A stretch of 64,000 nucleotides of DNA. Source: Tardiphaga sp. (GTDB taxonomy: Bacteria; Pseudomonadota; Alphaproteobacteria; Rhizobiales; Xanthobacteraceae). Shown here piece by piece: positions 42,523 to 53,518 of the stretch. The notes beneath the pieces were generated by a model. That model saw only the letters and a list, made by a program, of their open reading frames with translations, did no database searches and was not told the origin of the DNA. The stretch covers positions 44,117 to 108,116 of the forward strand of contig JASBVG010000068.1 in the NCBI GenBank assembly GCA_030147505.1. The letters run 5' to 3'. Positions within the stretch are counted from its first letter, which is position 1; each line of letters starts with the position of its first letter. A program made the position numbers and the translations under genes.

Positions 42523-43023
42523 ATGAGTGATGCGCCGAGCCACGCGCCGGAGAAATCAATTTTACCTAGCTGGGTCAAAGGCCCGCAGGATTTTATCGGC
42601 GGCATCGCCCTGATGGCGATTGCTGCATTTGCGTTGTGGGCATCGAGTGATCTGCAAGGCATGCATGGCTTCTCGTTCGGCGCAGGTACCGCGCCACGGA
42701 TGTTCGGCATTCTGCTGCTCGCTCTCGGTGCCGCGGTGACGGTGGTCGGCATCTTCACTGAGGGGCCAGCACTTCAGCAGTTTCACTGGCGCGGCCCATT
42801 CTTCGTCATGCTGGCGATCCTGTCCTTCGCTCTCTGCATTCGTCCGATGGGCATGGTCTTCTCGGCGATGTCGAGCTTCCTCATCGCGGCGCTCGGTTCG
42901 ACCGAGACGCGCTGGGTCGAAACGGCCATTGTCGGCGCCTGTCTGACGACGTTCTGCGCCTTGCTATTCCCGTATGCGCTGGGTCTGCCGCTGCAGATGT
43001 GGCCGACTTTCCTGATGCGCTGA
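42523..43023 (+). CDS. Tripartite tricarboxylate transporter TctB-family small membrane protein
   Basis: Four-TM small protein directly upstream of TctA. Confidence 0.85.
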   Translation: MSDAPSHAPEKSILPSWVKGPQDFIGGIALMAIAAFALWASSDLQGMHGFSFGAGTAPRMFGILLLALGAAVTVVGIFTEGPALQQFHWRGPFFVMLAILSFALCIRPMGMVFSAMSSFLIAALGSTETRWVETAIVGACLTTFCALLFPYALGLPLQMWPTFLMR

Positions 43024-43036
43024 GGACGAGGGCGTT

Positions 43037-44602
43037 ATGGGCGATCTTTTTTCCAATCTCGGTCTCGGCTTCGCGACCGTCTTCCAGTTCGTACAGTGGA
43101 CACCTTCGTTCCTTGGCGGGATGAGCATCCCTCTGCCGATGAACATCCTGCTGTGTCTGATCGGTGCGCTGGTTGGTACGCTGGTCGGCGTTCTGCCAGG
43201 TATTGGCACCATCGCCACTGTGGCGATGCTGCTGCCAATCACCTTCGGTCTGCCGCCCGTCGGCGCGCTGATCATGCTCGCCGGCATTTATTACGGCGCA
43301 CAATATGGTGGTTCGACCACGTCGATCCTGGTCAACATTCCTGGTGAAGCCGGCTCGGTGGTCACCGCGCTCGACGGCTTCCAGATGGCCAAGCAGGGCC
43401 GCGCCGGCCCGGCGCTCGCCATTGCGGCCATCGGCTCGTTCTTCGCCGGCTGCGTCGCCACCGTGCTGATCGCGATCCTTGGTGCGCCGCTGACCAAGCT
43501 CGCGCTGGCTTTTGGTCCGGCGGAATACTTCTCGCTGATGGTGCTCGGCCTGATCTTCGCGGTCGTGCTCGCCAAAGGCTCGGTGCTGAAGGCGATCGCG
43601 ATGATCGTGTTCGGCCTGCTGCTCTCGATGGTGGGCTCGGACATCGAAACCGGCGCGTCGCGTATGTCATTCAACATTCCTGAACTCGCTGACGGCCTCG
43701 GCTTCGCCACCGTTGCGATGGGTCTGTTCGGTTTCGCTGAAATCATCCGCAACCTCGACGCCGGCAGCGAAGAGGATCGTCAGCTGGTGCAGTCCAAGGT
43801 CACCGGCTTGATGCCGACCAAGGAGGATCTGAAGGCATCGACGCCGCCGATCCTGCGCGGCACGGTGCTCGGCTCGATCCTCGGCATTCTGCCGGGCGGC
43901 GGTGCGGTCATCGCGTCCTTCGCGGCCTATACGCTCGAGAAGAAGCTGTCGAAGAACCCGAAGAAGTTCGGTCGCGGTGCGATCGAAGGCGTGGCGGCGC
44001 CGGAAAGCGCCAACAACGCTGCAGCGCAAACCTCGTTCATCCCGCTGCTCACCCTCGGCATTCCGCCGAATGCGGTGATGGCGTTGATGGTCGGCGCGAT
44101 GACCATTCACGGCATCGTTCCGGGTCCACAGGTGATGCAGAAGCAGCCCGATCTCGTCTGGGGCATGATCGCCTCCATGTGGGTCGGCAATCTGATGCTC
44201 CTCGTCATCAACCTGCCGATGGTCGGTCTGTGGGTACGGCTCCTTCGCGTGCCGTATCGCCTGATGTTCCCGTCGATCGTGGTGTTCTGCAGTATCGGTA
44301 TCTACTCGGTGAACAACGCACCGATGGACGTCATCCTTGCAGGCGTGTTCGGCCTGATCGGCTACTGGTTGATCAAGCACGACTTCGAGCCGGCCCCGCT
44401 GCTGCTCGGCATGGTGCTCGGCCCGCTGATGGAAGAGAACCTGCGTCGTGCACTGCTCATCTCGCGTGGCGATGCGACGGTGTTCTTCACCCGTCCGCTG
44501 TCGGCCACGCTGATGGCGATCTCGGCCTTCCTGCTCATCCTTGCCGTGCTTCCCGCACTGCGAAGAAAGCGCGACGAAGTCTTCGTCGAGTCCGAGAGCT
44601 AG
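43037..44602 (+). CDS. Tripartite tricarboxylate transporter TctA-family permease
   Basis: GVLPGIGTIATVAMLLPITFGLPPVGALIMLAGIYYGAQYGGSTTSILVNIPGE. Confidence 0.96.
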   Translation: MGDLFSNLGLGFATVFQFVQWTPSFLGGMSIPLPMNILLCLIGALVGTLVGVLPGIGTIATVAMLLPITFGLPPVGALIMLAGIYYGAQYGGSTTSILVNIPGEAGSVVTALDGFQMAKQGRAGPALAIAAIGSFFAGCVATVLIAILGAPLTKLALAFGPAEYFSLMVLGLIFAVVLAKGSVLKAIAMIVFGLLLSMVGSDIETGASRMSFNIPELADGLGFATVAMGLFGFAEIIRNLDAGSEEDRQLVQSKVTGLMPTKEDLKASTPPILRGTVLGSILGILPGGGAVIASFAAYTLEKKLSKNPKKFGRGAIEGVAAPESANNAAAQTSFIPLLTLGIPPNAVMALMVGAMTIHGIVPGPQVMQKQPDLVWGMIASMWVGNLMLLVINLPMVGLWVRLLRVPYRLMFPSIVVFCSIGIYSVNNAPMDVILAGVFGLIGYWLIKHDFEPAPLLLGMVLGPLMEENLRRALLISRGDATVFFTRPLSATLMAISAFLLILAVLPALRRKRDEVFVESES

Positions 44603-44635
44603 CACGCTCTATTAAATTACTGCGTCACTCCGCCG

Positions 44636-44664
44636 CGGCCCGAAGTCGAGTGGACTTCGGGCCG
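44636..44664 (+). terminator. Stem-loop between tctA and tctC genes
   Basis: CGGCCCGAAGTC-GAGTG-GACTTCGGGCCG, only a weak T-tract follows. Confidence 0.7.
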
Positions 44665-44729
44665 TTGCTTGTATTCAGTCCCGCGCAATACGTCGTATCG
44701 GCGGATATTTCGCTCTGGGAGGCACAAAC

Positions 44730-45713
44730 ATGAAATCATTTAACCGCATGCTTGCTATCGGTGGTCTGGCGACGCTTGCCGGTCTCGCGGTCGTTTCGAC
44801 GAAGGCGCAGGCGCAGGACTATCCGACCCGCGCCATCACCATGATCGTGCCATTCGCGGCAGGCGGCCCGACCGACGTCATCGCGCGCATCGTTGCGTCC
44901 GAGATGTCGAAGACCCTCGGCCAGCAGATCATCATCGAGAACGTCGTTGGTGCCGGCGGCACGACCGGCGCGACCCGCGCCGCGCGCGCAACCAATGACG
45001 GCTATACCATCATCACCGGCCACATGGGCACCCATGCCGCCTCGGTGCCGCTGTATCCGAAGCTCGCTTATCATCCCGAGAAAGATTTCGAGCCGGTCGC
45101 GCTGCTTGCCGGCACGCCGATCCTCATCCTCGCCAAGAAGGACTTTGCGCCGAAGGACCTCAAGGAATTCGTCACCTATGTGAAGGCGAATAACGAGAAG
45201 CTGAACATGGCCCATGCCGGCGTCGGCTCGGTGTCGTACTCGTCGTGCGAACTGCTCTCGTCGGTGCTCGACATCAAGCCGATCGGCGTGCCGTTCAACG
45301 GCACCGGCCCGGCAATGAACGCGCTGGTCGGTGGCCAGGTTGATTACATGTGCGACCAGATCGTCAACGCCGTGCCGCAGATCAAGGGCGGCACCATCAA
45401 GGCCTATGCGGTCGCGACTCCCGAGCGCAACCCGTCGCTGCCGGACCTGCCGACCACCACCGAAGCCGGTCTGCCGAAGTATCAGGCCTCGGCCTGGAAC
45501 GCGATCTTCGCGCCGAAGGGCACGCCCGCCGCGATCACCGCCAAGTTGAACGCTGCTGCCGCCAAGGCGCTGGACGACGAGAACGTCAAGAAGCGTCTGC
45601 TCGACCTCGGCTCGGACATTCCGAAGCCGGAAGCCCGCACCCAGGCCGCCCTTGGCGCGTTGGTGAAGAGCGAAGTCGCCAAGTGGTCGGCGGTGCTGAA
45701 GCCCGCCCAGTAA
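44730..45713 (+). CDS. Tripartite tricarboxylate transporter substrate-binding protein (TctC/Bug)
   Basis: DYPTRAITMIVPFAAGGPTDVIARIVASEMSKTLGQQIIIENVVGAGGTTGA. Confidence 0.95.
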   Translation: MKSFNRMLAIGGLATLAGLAVVSTKAQAQDYPTRAITMIVPFAAGGPTDVIARIVASEMSKTLGQQIIIENVVGAGGTTGATRAARATNDGYTIITGHMGTHAASVPLYPKLAYHPEKDFEPVALLAGTPILILAKKDFAPKDLKEFVTYVKANNEKLNMAHAGVGSVSYSSCELLSSVLDIKPIGVPFNGTGPAMNALVGGQVDYMCDQIVNAVPQIKGGTIKAYAVATPERNPSLPDLPTTTEAGLPKYQASAWNAIFAPKGTPAAITAKLNAAAAKALDDENVKKRLLDLGSDIPKPEARTQAALGALVKSEVAKWSAVLKPAQ

Positions 45714-45740
45714 GCGGGAACCGCCTAACGGTCTGATTCA

Positions 45741-45768
45741 GGGCCGGATCCTTCGTGGATCCGGCCCT
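45741..45768 (+). terminator. Hairpin terminator after tctC-like gene
   Basis: GGGCCGGATCC-TTCGT-GGATCCGGCCC TTGT. Confidence 0.75.
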
Positions 45769-45878
45769 TGTCGTTTGCGGGGAAGGATCACAGATTTCCG
45801 GGTATAATCAGGGAATCGGCGTGTCCCGAGTCCGGCCGGGGCGATAAGTTCGCCGCCTCACAGCCCGCAAGATCGACC

Positions 45879-46673
45879 ATGAACCAGTATCACGACCTGC
45901 TCGAACGCATCCTCAGCGACGGTGTGGAGAAACATGACCGCACCGGCACCGGCACGCTGTCCGTGTTCGGCCACCAGATGCGCTTCAAGCTCAGCGACGG
46001 CTTTCCGGTGCTGACCACGAAGAAGCTGTCGCTCAAGGCGATCATCCACGAGCTGCTCTGGTTCCTCGCGGGCGACACCAACATCAAGTATCTCAAGGAC
46101 CACGGCGTCTCGATCTGGGACGAATGGGCCGACGCCAATGGCGATCTCGGTCCGGTCTATGGTTCGCAGTGGCGTTCATGGCCGGCGCCGGATGGCCGCA
46201 GCATCGATCAGATCGCGAATGTGGTCGATATGATCCGGCGCAATCCGGATTCGCGTCGCCTGATCGTCTCCGCATGGAATCCGGCCGAGATCGAGAAGAT
46301 GGCGCTGCCGCCATGCCACTGCCTATTTCAGTTCTATGTCGCCAATGGCAAGCTGTCGTGCCAGCTTTATCAGCGCTCCGCGGACGTATTTCTCGGTGTG
46401 CCGTTCAACATCGCATCCTACTCCCTGCTGACGATGATGATCGCACAGGTGACAGGTCTCAAATCTGGCGACTTCGTGCACACGCTCGGCGATGCGCATC
46501 TCTACTCCAATCATCTGGAACAGGCGCGCCTGCAGCTCACGCGTGAAACGCGCAAGCTGCCTGTGATGAAGATCAATCCGGATGTGAAGGACATCTTCGC
46601 CTTCCGCTATGAGGACTTCACGCTGGAAGGCTACGACCCGCATCCGCATATCAAGGCCGAGGTTGCGGTTTGA
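45879..46673 (+). CDS. thyA: Thymidylate synthase
   Basis: [38 protein letters not shown]. Confidence 0.97.
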   Translation: MNQYHDLLERILSDGVEKHDRTGTGTLSVFGHQMRFKLSDGFPVLTTKKLSLKAIIHELLWFLAGDTNIKYLKDHGVSIWDEWADANGDLGPVYGSQWRSWPAPDGRSIDQIANVVDMIRRNPDSRRLIVSAWNPAEIEKMALPPCHCLFQFYVANGKLSCQLYQRSADVFLGVPFNIASYSLLTMMIAQVTGLKSGDFVHTLGDAHLYSNHLEQARLQLTRETRKLPVMKINPDVKDIFAFRYEDFTLEGYDPHPHIKAEVAV

Positions 46674-47203
46674 CCACGAAGGTCAAGCCCGAGATTGTCC
46701 TTGTCTATGCCGTCGCCGAGAACGGCGTGATCGGCAATGACAACAGCATCCCGTGGCGGCTGAAATCCGACATGCAGCGCTTCAAGGCGCTGACCATGGG
46801 CAAGCCCATCGTGATGGGCCGCAAGACCTTCGAGTCATTCCCGCGCCGGCCATTGCCCGGCCGCACCAATATCGTGATCACCCGCAATACCGACTACACG
46901 GCGGCCGGCGCCGTTGTCGCGACGTCGCTCGCCGAAGCCTACGCCGTCGCCACGGGCGACGCGTTGCGGCGCTCGGCGAGCGAGATCGCCGTGATCGGCG
47001 GCGCGGAGATTTACGCGCAATGGATGCCCCGCGCGGATCGCCTCGAGGTCACCGAGGTGCATGCGCGCCCGGCCGGAGATACGATGCTGCCGCCCGTCGA
47101 TCTCACTGTATGGGAAGAGACTGCCCGCGTCAGGCATCCCGCGGCGGGCGAGGACAGCGTCGATTTCTCCTATGTGACATATTGCCGGCGGGCCCCGAAC
47201 TAG
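46670..47203 (+). CDS. folA: Dihydrofolate reductase
   Basis: [45 protein letters not shown]. Confidence 0.96.
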   Translation: MTTKVKPEIVLVYAVAENGVIGNDNSIPWRLKSDMQRFKALTMGKPIVMGRKTFESFPRRPLPGRTNIVITRNTDYTAAGAVVATSLAEAYAVATGDALRRSASEIAVIGGAEIYAQWMPRADRLEVTEVHARPAGDTMLPPVDLTVWEETARVRHPAAGEDSVDFSYVTYCRRAPN

Positions 47204-47355
47204 CCTCGTTTTTCGTCCGTTAACATTGAAAAACATGGCGTTACGCTTAGCTGAAACGGCCAGGCGCCCCGCGTTGTAAGAGCCGGGGCGGTCCCCTATA
47301 AAGCCATGCAGACGTGGCGAGACCGGTATGCCCGGCCGCGCAGAGGAGAGTTTGA

Positions 47356-48507
47356 ATGCCGTGGAAGAATCAAGGCGGTGGCCCATGGGGGCCCGGCCCG
47401 AAAGGACCCTGGGGATCGGGTCCGCAGTCGTCCGGACCGAGGCCGCCTGATCTTGAGGATCTTCTGCGCAAGGGGCAGGACCGTCTGCAGTCGATGCTGC
47501 CCGGCGGTTTCATCAGCGGCATGGGCATCTTCCTGGTGCTGGTCGTTGCCGCGGCGATCTGGGGCCTGTCCGGCTTCTTCCGCGTGCAGTCTGAAGAACT
47601 CGGCGTCGTGCTGCGCTTCGGCAAGCATGTCCGCACGGTTCAGCCCGGTCTGAACTACCATCTGCCTTATCCGATCGAGACCGTGCTGCTGCCGAAGGCG
47701 CTGCGCGTGTCGACGCTGTCGGTCGGCATGTCGATCCTCGAAGACACCAGTCGCCGTGGTCGCACCATGCGCGACGTGCCGGAAGAGAGCCTGATGCTCA
47801 CCGGCGACGAGAACATCGTCGATGTGGATTTCACCGTGCTCTGGCGCATCAAGCCGGATGGCGTGGGCAACTTCCTGTTCAACATCCAGAATCCGGAAGG
47901 CACCGTGAAGGCCGTCGCCGAGAGCGTGATGCGTGAAGTCGTCGGCCGCGCCAACATCCAGCCGATCCTCACCGGCGCACGCACCACCACTGAAACGCAG
48001 GTGCAGGAGCTGATGCAGAAGACGCTCGACGGCTATGGCGCCGGCGTGCTGATCCAGCAGGTGCAGTTGCAGAAGGTCGATCCGCCGGCGCAGGTCATCG
48101 ACGCGTTCCGCGACGTGCAGGCAGCGCAGGCCGACGCCCAGCGTCTGCAGAACGAGGCGCAGACCTATACCAACCGCATCGTCCCCGATGCCCGCGGCCG
48201 CGCCGCTCAGATCCTGCAGGTCGCGGAAGGTTATCGCGAACAGGCGATCGCCGAAGCCAAGGGTCAGAGCGCGCGCTTCCTGAAGGTCTATGAAGAATAC
48301 AAGAAGGCGCCGGACGTGACCCGTCAGCGTCTCTATCTCGAAACCATGGAAAAGATCCTCCATGGCGCCGAGAAGCTGATCAGCGATCCCGGTTCGGGCG
48401 CAGGCTCGCAGGGCGTCGTACCTTATCTTCCCTTGAACGAACTGACGCCGCGACGTCAGCCACCGGCGACATCTGGTCAGCCTCAGCAGAGTGGGGGCAA
48501 CCGATGA
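47356..48507 (+). CDS. hflK: FtsH protease modulator HflK
   Basis: Gly-rich N-terminus, TM, SPFH/prohibitin domain; followed by hflC. Confidence 0.95.
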   Translation: MPWKNQGGGPWGPGPKGPWGSGPQSSGPRPPDLEDLLRKGQDRLQSMLPGGFISGMGIFLVLVVAAAIWGLSGFFRVQSEELGVVLRFGKHVRTVQPGLNYHLPYPIETVLLPKALRVSTLSVGMSILEDTSRRGRTMRDVPEESLMLTGDENIVDVDFTVLWRIKPDGVGNFLFNIQNPEGTVKAVAESVMREVVGRANIQPILTGARTTTETQVQELMQKTLDGYGAGVLIQQVQLQKVDPPAQVIDAFRDVQAAQADAQRLQNEAQTYTNRIVPDARGRAAQILQVAEGYREQAIAEAKGQSARFLKVYEEYKKAPDVTRQRLYLETMEKILHGAEKLISDPGSGAGSQGVVPYLPLNELTPRRQPPATSGQPQQSGGNR

Positions 48508-49394
48508 AATCCGGTATCTCAGGTATCGTCGCGCTGATTGTCATCTTGGTGCTGGTCATTCTCGGCTTCGGCTCGCTCTACACCGTGCGGCAGACCGAAC
48601 AGGCGCTCGTGGTTCGCCTCGGTGAACCCGTGCGTGTGGTCACCGAGCCCGGTCTGAACTTCAAGTGGCCGTTCGTCGATAGCGTGATCACCATCGACAA
48701 GCGCATTCTCGATCTCGAGAATCCCGCGCAGGAAGTCATCGCCAACGACCAGCGTCGTCTGGTCGTGGATGCCTTCGCGCGCTATCGCATCAAGAACGCG
48801 CTGCGCTTCTATCAGAGCATCGGCACCATCCAGGCCGCCAACATCCAGCTCACCACGCTGCTGAACGCGGCCATGCGCCGCGTGCTCGGCGAGGTGAACT
48901 TCATCCAGATCGTTCGTGACGACCGCGAAGGCCTGATGAACAAGATCCGCGACCAGCTCGACCGCGAGGCCGATGGTTACGGCATCCAGGTTATCGACGT
49001 CCGCATTCGCCGTGCCGATCTGCCGGAGGCCAACAGCCAGGCGGTGTACCAGCGCATGCAGACCGAACGTCAGCGTGAAGCTGCCGAGTTCCGCGCGCAG
49101 GGCGGCCAGAAGGCACAGGAAATCCGCTCGAAGGCTGATCGCGAGGCGACGGTCATCATCGCGGATGCCAACTCGCAGGCCGAACAGGTCCGTGGTGACG
49201 GCGACGGCGAGCGCAACCGTCTGTTCGCGGATGCCTATGGCAAGGACGCCGACTTCTTCGCGTTCTACCGCTCGATGACGGCCTATGAGAACGGGTTGAA
49301 GCAGAACGATACCCGCTACCTGCTGCGACCGGATTCGGAGTTCTTCCGCTTCTTCGCCAATCCGACCGGTAAGCCCGCCGCGGCAAAACCATAA
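48504..49394 (+). CDS. hflC: Protease modulator HflC
   Basis: QTEQALVVRLGEPVRVVTEPGLNFKWPF; SPFH domain. Confidence 0.95.
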   Translation: MKSGISGIVALIVILVLVILGFGSLYTVRQTEQALVVRLGEPVRVVTEPGLNFKWPFVDSVITIDKRILDLENPAQEVIANDQRRLVVDAFARYRIKNALRFYQSIGTIQAANIQLTTLLNAAMRRVLGEVNFIQIVRDDREGLMNKIRDQLDREADGYGIQVIDVRIRRADLPEANSQAVYQRMQTERQREAAEFRAQGGQKAQEIRSKADREATVIIADANSQAEQVRGDGDGERNRLFADAYGKDADFFAFYRSMTAYENGLKQNDTRYLLRPDSEFFRFFANPTGKPAAAKP

Positions 49395-49547
49395 CGACAG
49401 GCGGCGGCGCGCAAACGGCATGTCCGTTTTGCGTTCGCGGCAAGTCTGATCTAAGGATGAGGCGCATCGTCACACGGTGCGCCTCATTTGCTTTTCAGAA
49501 GACTGCGCCAAGAAACGTCAGGGTGCGAAAGTTGGGAGTTGATACCG

Positions 49548-49748
49548 GTGGGGTCCATAGCGTTGACCGACTTCCTCATCGGTTTGGGGATACTGCTTGT
49601 GTTTGAGGGCATTCTGTTTCTCGGTTTTCCCGGTTGGATGCGGCGCGCCATGAAGAGCGCGCTGGCCTCGCCCGACAGCGTGCTGCGGCTGGCCGGCATC
49701 ATCTCCGCCGTGGGCGGCCTGATCCTGATCTGGTTCGTGAGGCGCTAG
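49548..49748 (+). CDS. DUF2065-family small membrane protein
   Basis: LTDFLIGLGILLVFEGILFLGFPGWMRRAM...LRLAGIISAVGGLILIWFVR. Confidence 0.8.
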   Translation: MGSIALTDFLIGLGILLVFEGILFLGFPGWMRRAMKSALASPDSVLRLAGIISAVGGLILIWFVRR

Positions 49749-49947
49749 GCGAGCTCCGCGTCCTGTGCCCAAAAGCGCAGCGCGATCAAGGTGATCGCAA
49801 CTGACCTATCTGCATTCCGCCGCAATCTGCGGCTCAAATAGCGTGACCGAGACCGCCGCCCCAGGTTCCCCCGAGGCTTGCGTAACCGCGTGGTTCGGGC
49901 GCACTCTGCATGCAAATCGCCGACTCTCGTCAGGAGACGTTACCCCT

Positions 49948-51480
49948 ATGTCCATCGCGACCTCCGATCACACGTCACCGCGCCGCGTGCGCAAATACGG
50001 CCTGCGTCCGTTGATGGCGGCGATTGCCGTCGGCACGCTGGTCGGCGTCTCCGCGCTGCCGCTAGCTGCGTCTGCACGCGGTCCCGATGGAATTGCCGAT
50101 GTCGCCGAAAAGGTGATCGACTCGGTTGTCAACATCTCCACCACCTCGACGGTGGAAGCGAAGAATAGCGGCGAGGGCGGCAATCGCGGTGCGATGCCTC
50201 AATTGCCGCCGGGCTCCCCGTTCGAGGAGTTCTTCGAGGACTTCTTCAAGAACCGCGGCGGCCGCGGTGGCGGCGAGAAGGGCGGCGGCGTGCAGCCGCG
50301 CAAAACCAATTCGCTTGGTTCCGGCTTCATCATCGATGCGTCGGGCCTCGTGGTCACCAACAATCACGTCATCGACGGTGCCGACGAGATCACGGTGATC
50401 CAGAACGACGGCACCAAGATCAAGGCGGAGCTCATCGGCGTCGACAAGAAGACCGATCTTGCGCTGCTGAAATTCACGCCGGTGAAGCCGGTGACGGCTG
50501 TGAAGTTCGGCGACAGCGACAAGCTGCGTCTCGGCGAATGGGTGATCGCCATCGGCAACCCGTTCTCGCTGGGCGGCAGCGTCACCGCGGGCATCGTCTC
50601 GGCGCGTAACCGCGATATCAACAACGGCCCCTATGACAGCTACATCCAGACCGATGCCTCGATCAATCGCGGCAATTCGGGTGGCCCGCTGTTCAATCTC
50701 GATGGCGAAGTCGTGGGCGTCAACACGCTGATCATCTCGCCCACCGGCGGCTCCATTGGCCTCGGCTTTGCGGTGCCATCGAAGACGGTGGCGGGCGTGA
50801 TTGATCAGCTCCGTGAATACAAGGAAGTGCGCCGTGGCTGGCTCGGTGTCCGCATTCAGCCGGTCACCGACGAGATCGCCGAAAGCCTCAACATCAAGCC
50901 CGCTCGCGGTGCGCTGATCGCGGGGATCGACGACAAGGGCCCTGCCAAGCCGGCCGGCCTGGAGACGGGCGACGTCGTAGTGAAATTTGACGGCAAGGAC
51001 GTCAAGGAGCCGAAGGATCTCTCGCGCGCCGTCGCGGCCACCGCGGTCGGCAAGGCCGTGGACGTGCTGATCATCCGCAAGGGCAAGGAGGAGACCAGGA
51101 AGGTGACCCTCGGCCGCCTTGAGGACGACAAGCCGGTGCAGGCTTCGCTGAAGGCGGCGCCGGAAGCCGAGAAGCCTGCGACGCAGAAGGCGCTCGGTCT
51201 TGATCTGACCGGGCTCAGCAAGGAGCTGCGCACCAAGTACAAGATCAAGGACAGCGTGAAGGGCGTGGTCGTCACCGGCGTGGACAGCGGCTCGGATGCC
51301 GCCGACAAGCGCCTCTCGGCCGGCGACGTCATCGTCGAAGTCGCGCAGGAAGCGGTGACCAATGCCGCAGACGTCAAGAAGCGTATCGATGCCGTGAAGA
51401 AAGATGGCAAGAAGTCGGTGCTGCTGCTGGTCTCGAACGGCGAAGGCGAGCTGCGTTTCGTTGCGTTGAGCGTGCAGTAA
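49948..51480 (+). CDS. Do/DegP-type periplasmic serine protease
   Basis: Trypsin-like NNHVIDGADEI, DRGNSGGPLFN-type INRGNSGGPLFN, two PDZ domains. Confidence 0.95.
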   Translation: MSIATSDHTSPRRVRKYGLRPLMAAIAVGTLVGVSALPLAASARGPDGIADVAEKVIDSVVNISTTSTVEAKNSGEGGNRGAMPQLPPGSPFEEFFEDFFKNRGGRGGGEKGGGVQPRKTNSLGSGFIIDASGLVVTNNHVIDGADEITVIQNDGTKIKAELIGVDKKTDLALLKFTPVKPVTAVKFGDSDKLRLGEWVIAIGNPFSLGGSVTAGIVSARNRDINNGPYDSYIQTDASINRGNSGGPLFNLDGEVVGVNTLIISPTGGSIGLGFAVPSKTVAGVIDQLREYKEVRRGWLGVRIQPVTDEIAESLNIKPARGALIAGIDDKGPAKPAGLETGDVVVKFDGKDVKEPKDLSRAVAATAVGKAVDVLIIRKGKEETRKVTLGRLEDDKPVQASLKAAPEAEKPATQKALGLDLTGLSKELRTKYKIKDSVKGVVVTGVDSGSDAADKRLSAGDVIVEVAQEAVTNAADVKKRIDAVKKDGKKSVLLLVSNGEGELRFVALSVQ

Positions 51481-51498
51481 GGTCCGACACGCGTCGTC

Positions 51499-51601
51499 TG
51501 TCATCCCTGCGAAAGCAGGGATCCAGTAGACACTGGCGCTGAGGTTCTATCGCTGACGCCGGTGTTTACTGGATCGCCCGGTCAAGCCGGGCGACGACAA
51601 G
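51499..51601 (-). repeat. Dispersed palindromic repeat, copy 2 (inverted relative to 7177-7274)
   Basis: TGTCATCCCTGCGAAAGCAGGGATCCAGTAGACA...TTTACTGGATCGCCCGGTCAAGCCGGGCGACGACA. Confidence 0.85.
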
Positions 51602-51617
51602 GACGCTTAACTGAAGT

Positions 51618-52520
51618 TCAACTCACAAACTCGCCGCGCTTATACCCCTGCGCAAACAACAGCGCGCTGAGATCGCCGAAATCGATCCGTCCATGCGCTG
51701 CCGCAGCCACGGCCGGCTTGGCGTGATAGGCGACACCGAGCCCCGCATCCTGGATCATCGCCAGATCGTTGGCGCCGTCGCCGACGGCCAGCGTATCGAG
51801 ATTGTCGAGATCGAAACTCTCGCGCAGCTCCACCAATGCCGCGAGCTTGGCGGCCTTGCCGAGGATTGGCTCGGCGACGGTGCCGGTGAGCTTGCCGTCC
51901 TGCACATGCAGTTCGTTGGCGCGGTTCTCCTGAAAGCCGACCAGCTCCGCCACCTTGGCGGTGAACAGCGTGAAACCGCCGGAGACGAGGCAGGTATAGG
52001 CGCCATTGGCGCGCATGGTCTGCACCAGGGCGCGGCCGCCCGGCGTCAGCGTGATCCGCTCGGCCAGGACCTCGTCGACCACCGTGACGGGCAGGTCTTT
52101 CAGCAGCGCCACGCGCTCGCGCAGCGCCGGCTCGAATTCGATCTCGCCGCGCATGGCGCGTTCGGTGATCGCGGCCACATGGGCCTTGAGGCCGGCGAAA
52201 TCGGCGAGTTCGTCGATGCATTCCTGGCCGATCATGGTGGAATCCATGTCGGCGAGAAAAAGCTTCTTGCGCCGATCGAGCACAGGCTGCACCACCACAT
52301 CGATCGGCATGTCGCCCCGCGCGGCGCGCAGGCGGTCGGCAAAGATGATCTGGTCGGTGGTGCTGTTGTTCTCGGGAGCGAACAGGATGTCGGCGGCGAC
52401 GCCGTCGTCCAGCCAGTGCACTTCGGTATCGCCCGGCAGGATCGCGCGCAGACCGTCGAGTACCGTGCTATCGAGAGCGGGACCCGAGGGATTGCAGATC
52501 AGGGTGGCGACGAGAGACAT
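51618..52520 (-). CDS. serB: Phosphoserine phosphatase
   Basis: [47 protein letters not shown]. Confidence 0.95.
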   Translation of the reverse strand: MSLVATLICNPSGPALDSTVLDGLRAILPGDTEVHWLDDGVAADILFAPENNSTTDQIIFADRLRAARGDMPIDVVVQPVLDRRKKLFLADMDSTMIGQECIDELADFAGLKAHVAAITERAMRGEIEFEPALRERVALLKDLPVTVVDEVLAERITLTPGGRALVQTMRANGAYTCLVSGGFTLFTAKVAELVGFQENRANELHVQDGKLTGTVAEPILGKAAKLAALVELRESFDLDNLDTLAVGDGANDLAMIQDAGLGVAYHAKPAVAAAAHGRIDFGDLSALLFAQGYKRGEFVS

Positions 52521-52523
52521 GAC

Positions 52524-53432
52524 GTGAGTTCCAGGCCGGATAACAGAGCGCTGCTTATCGCAGGGCCGACCGCGAGCGGCAAGTCGGCGCTGGCGCTGGC
52601 CGTGGCGCGCGCGCAGGACGGCGTGGTCATCAATACCGACAGCATGCAGGTCTATCGCGACCTCTCCGTGCTCACCGCCCGACCGACCCCGGAGGAGGAG
52701 GCGCAGGCCCCGCACCGCCTCTATGGCACCGTGGATGCGGCGGTGAATTTTTCCGCCGGCGCATGGGTGGATGCGGCGCGCGACGTGCTGAATGAGGTGA
52801 GGGCGGCGGGCAAGCTGCCGATCTTCATCGGCGGCTCCGGCCTCTATTTCAAGGCGCTGACGCGCGGTCTCTCCGCGGTACCGCCGGTGCCTGATGCCGT
52901 GCGCGACGATGTTCGCACGCGCCTTGAACGTATTGGCCCGGAAGCGCTGCATGCGGAGCTCGCGACACGCGATCCCGTCTCCGCCGCTAAACTCAATCTG
53001 CGCGACCGCACCCGCATCGCCCGTGCGCTGGAAGTGATCGAAGCCACCGGCCGCGCGCTAACGGACTGGCACAATGATGCGCTACCGCCGCTGCTGCCAC
53101 CGGATGGCACCACCGCTGTGTTCCTCGCGCCGGATCGCGACGAGTTGTACGCCCGCATCGACGCCCGCTTCGTGCGGATGCTGGACGAGGGCGCGCTCGA
53201 TGAAGTCGAGGCGCTGGCCGCCCGCGGTCTCGATCCGTTGCTGCCGGCCATGAAAGCCCATGGCGTGCCGGCATTGATCAATTACCTACGCGGCGAGATG
53301 TCGCGCGAGGAGGCTTGTGCGATAGGGCAGGCCGATACGCGTCACTATGCGAAGCGACAGTTCACATGGTTCCGGCATCAGTTGCCGGAGTTCGAATGGA
53401 TGACGCCGGAGGAGGCGAAGGCTGCGTTATAG
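52524..53432 (+). CDS. miaA: tRNA dimethylallyltransferase, GTG start
   Basis: [44 protein letters not shown]. Confidence 0.93.
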   Translation: MSSRPDNRALLIAGPTASGKSALALAVARAQDGVVINTDSMQVYRDLSVLTARPTPEEEAQAPHRLYGTVDAAVNFSAGAWVDAARDVLNEVRAAGKLPIFIGGSGLYFKALTRGLSAVPPVPDAVRDDVRTRLERIGPEALHAELATRDPVSAAKLNLRDRTRIARALEVIEATGRALTDWHNDALPPLLPPDGTTAVFLAPDRDELYARIDARFVRMLDEGALDEVEALAARGLDPLLPAMKAHGVPALINYLRGEMSREEACAIGQADTRHYAKRQFTWFRHQLPEFEWMTPEEAKAAL

Positions 53433-53518
53433 GAGGATATGGCACAACTCGAAATTTACGTTCGGTTATGATTGAAAACGGGCGTTCTCGCTTTTAGGTT
53501 GTTTGTCGGGGGGCTGGA

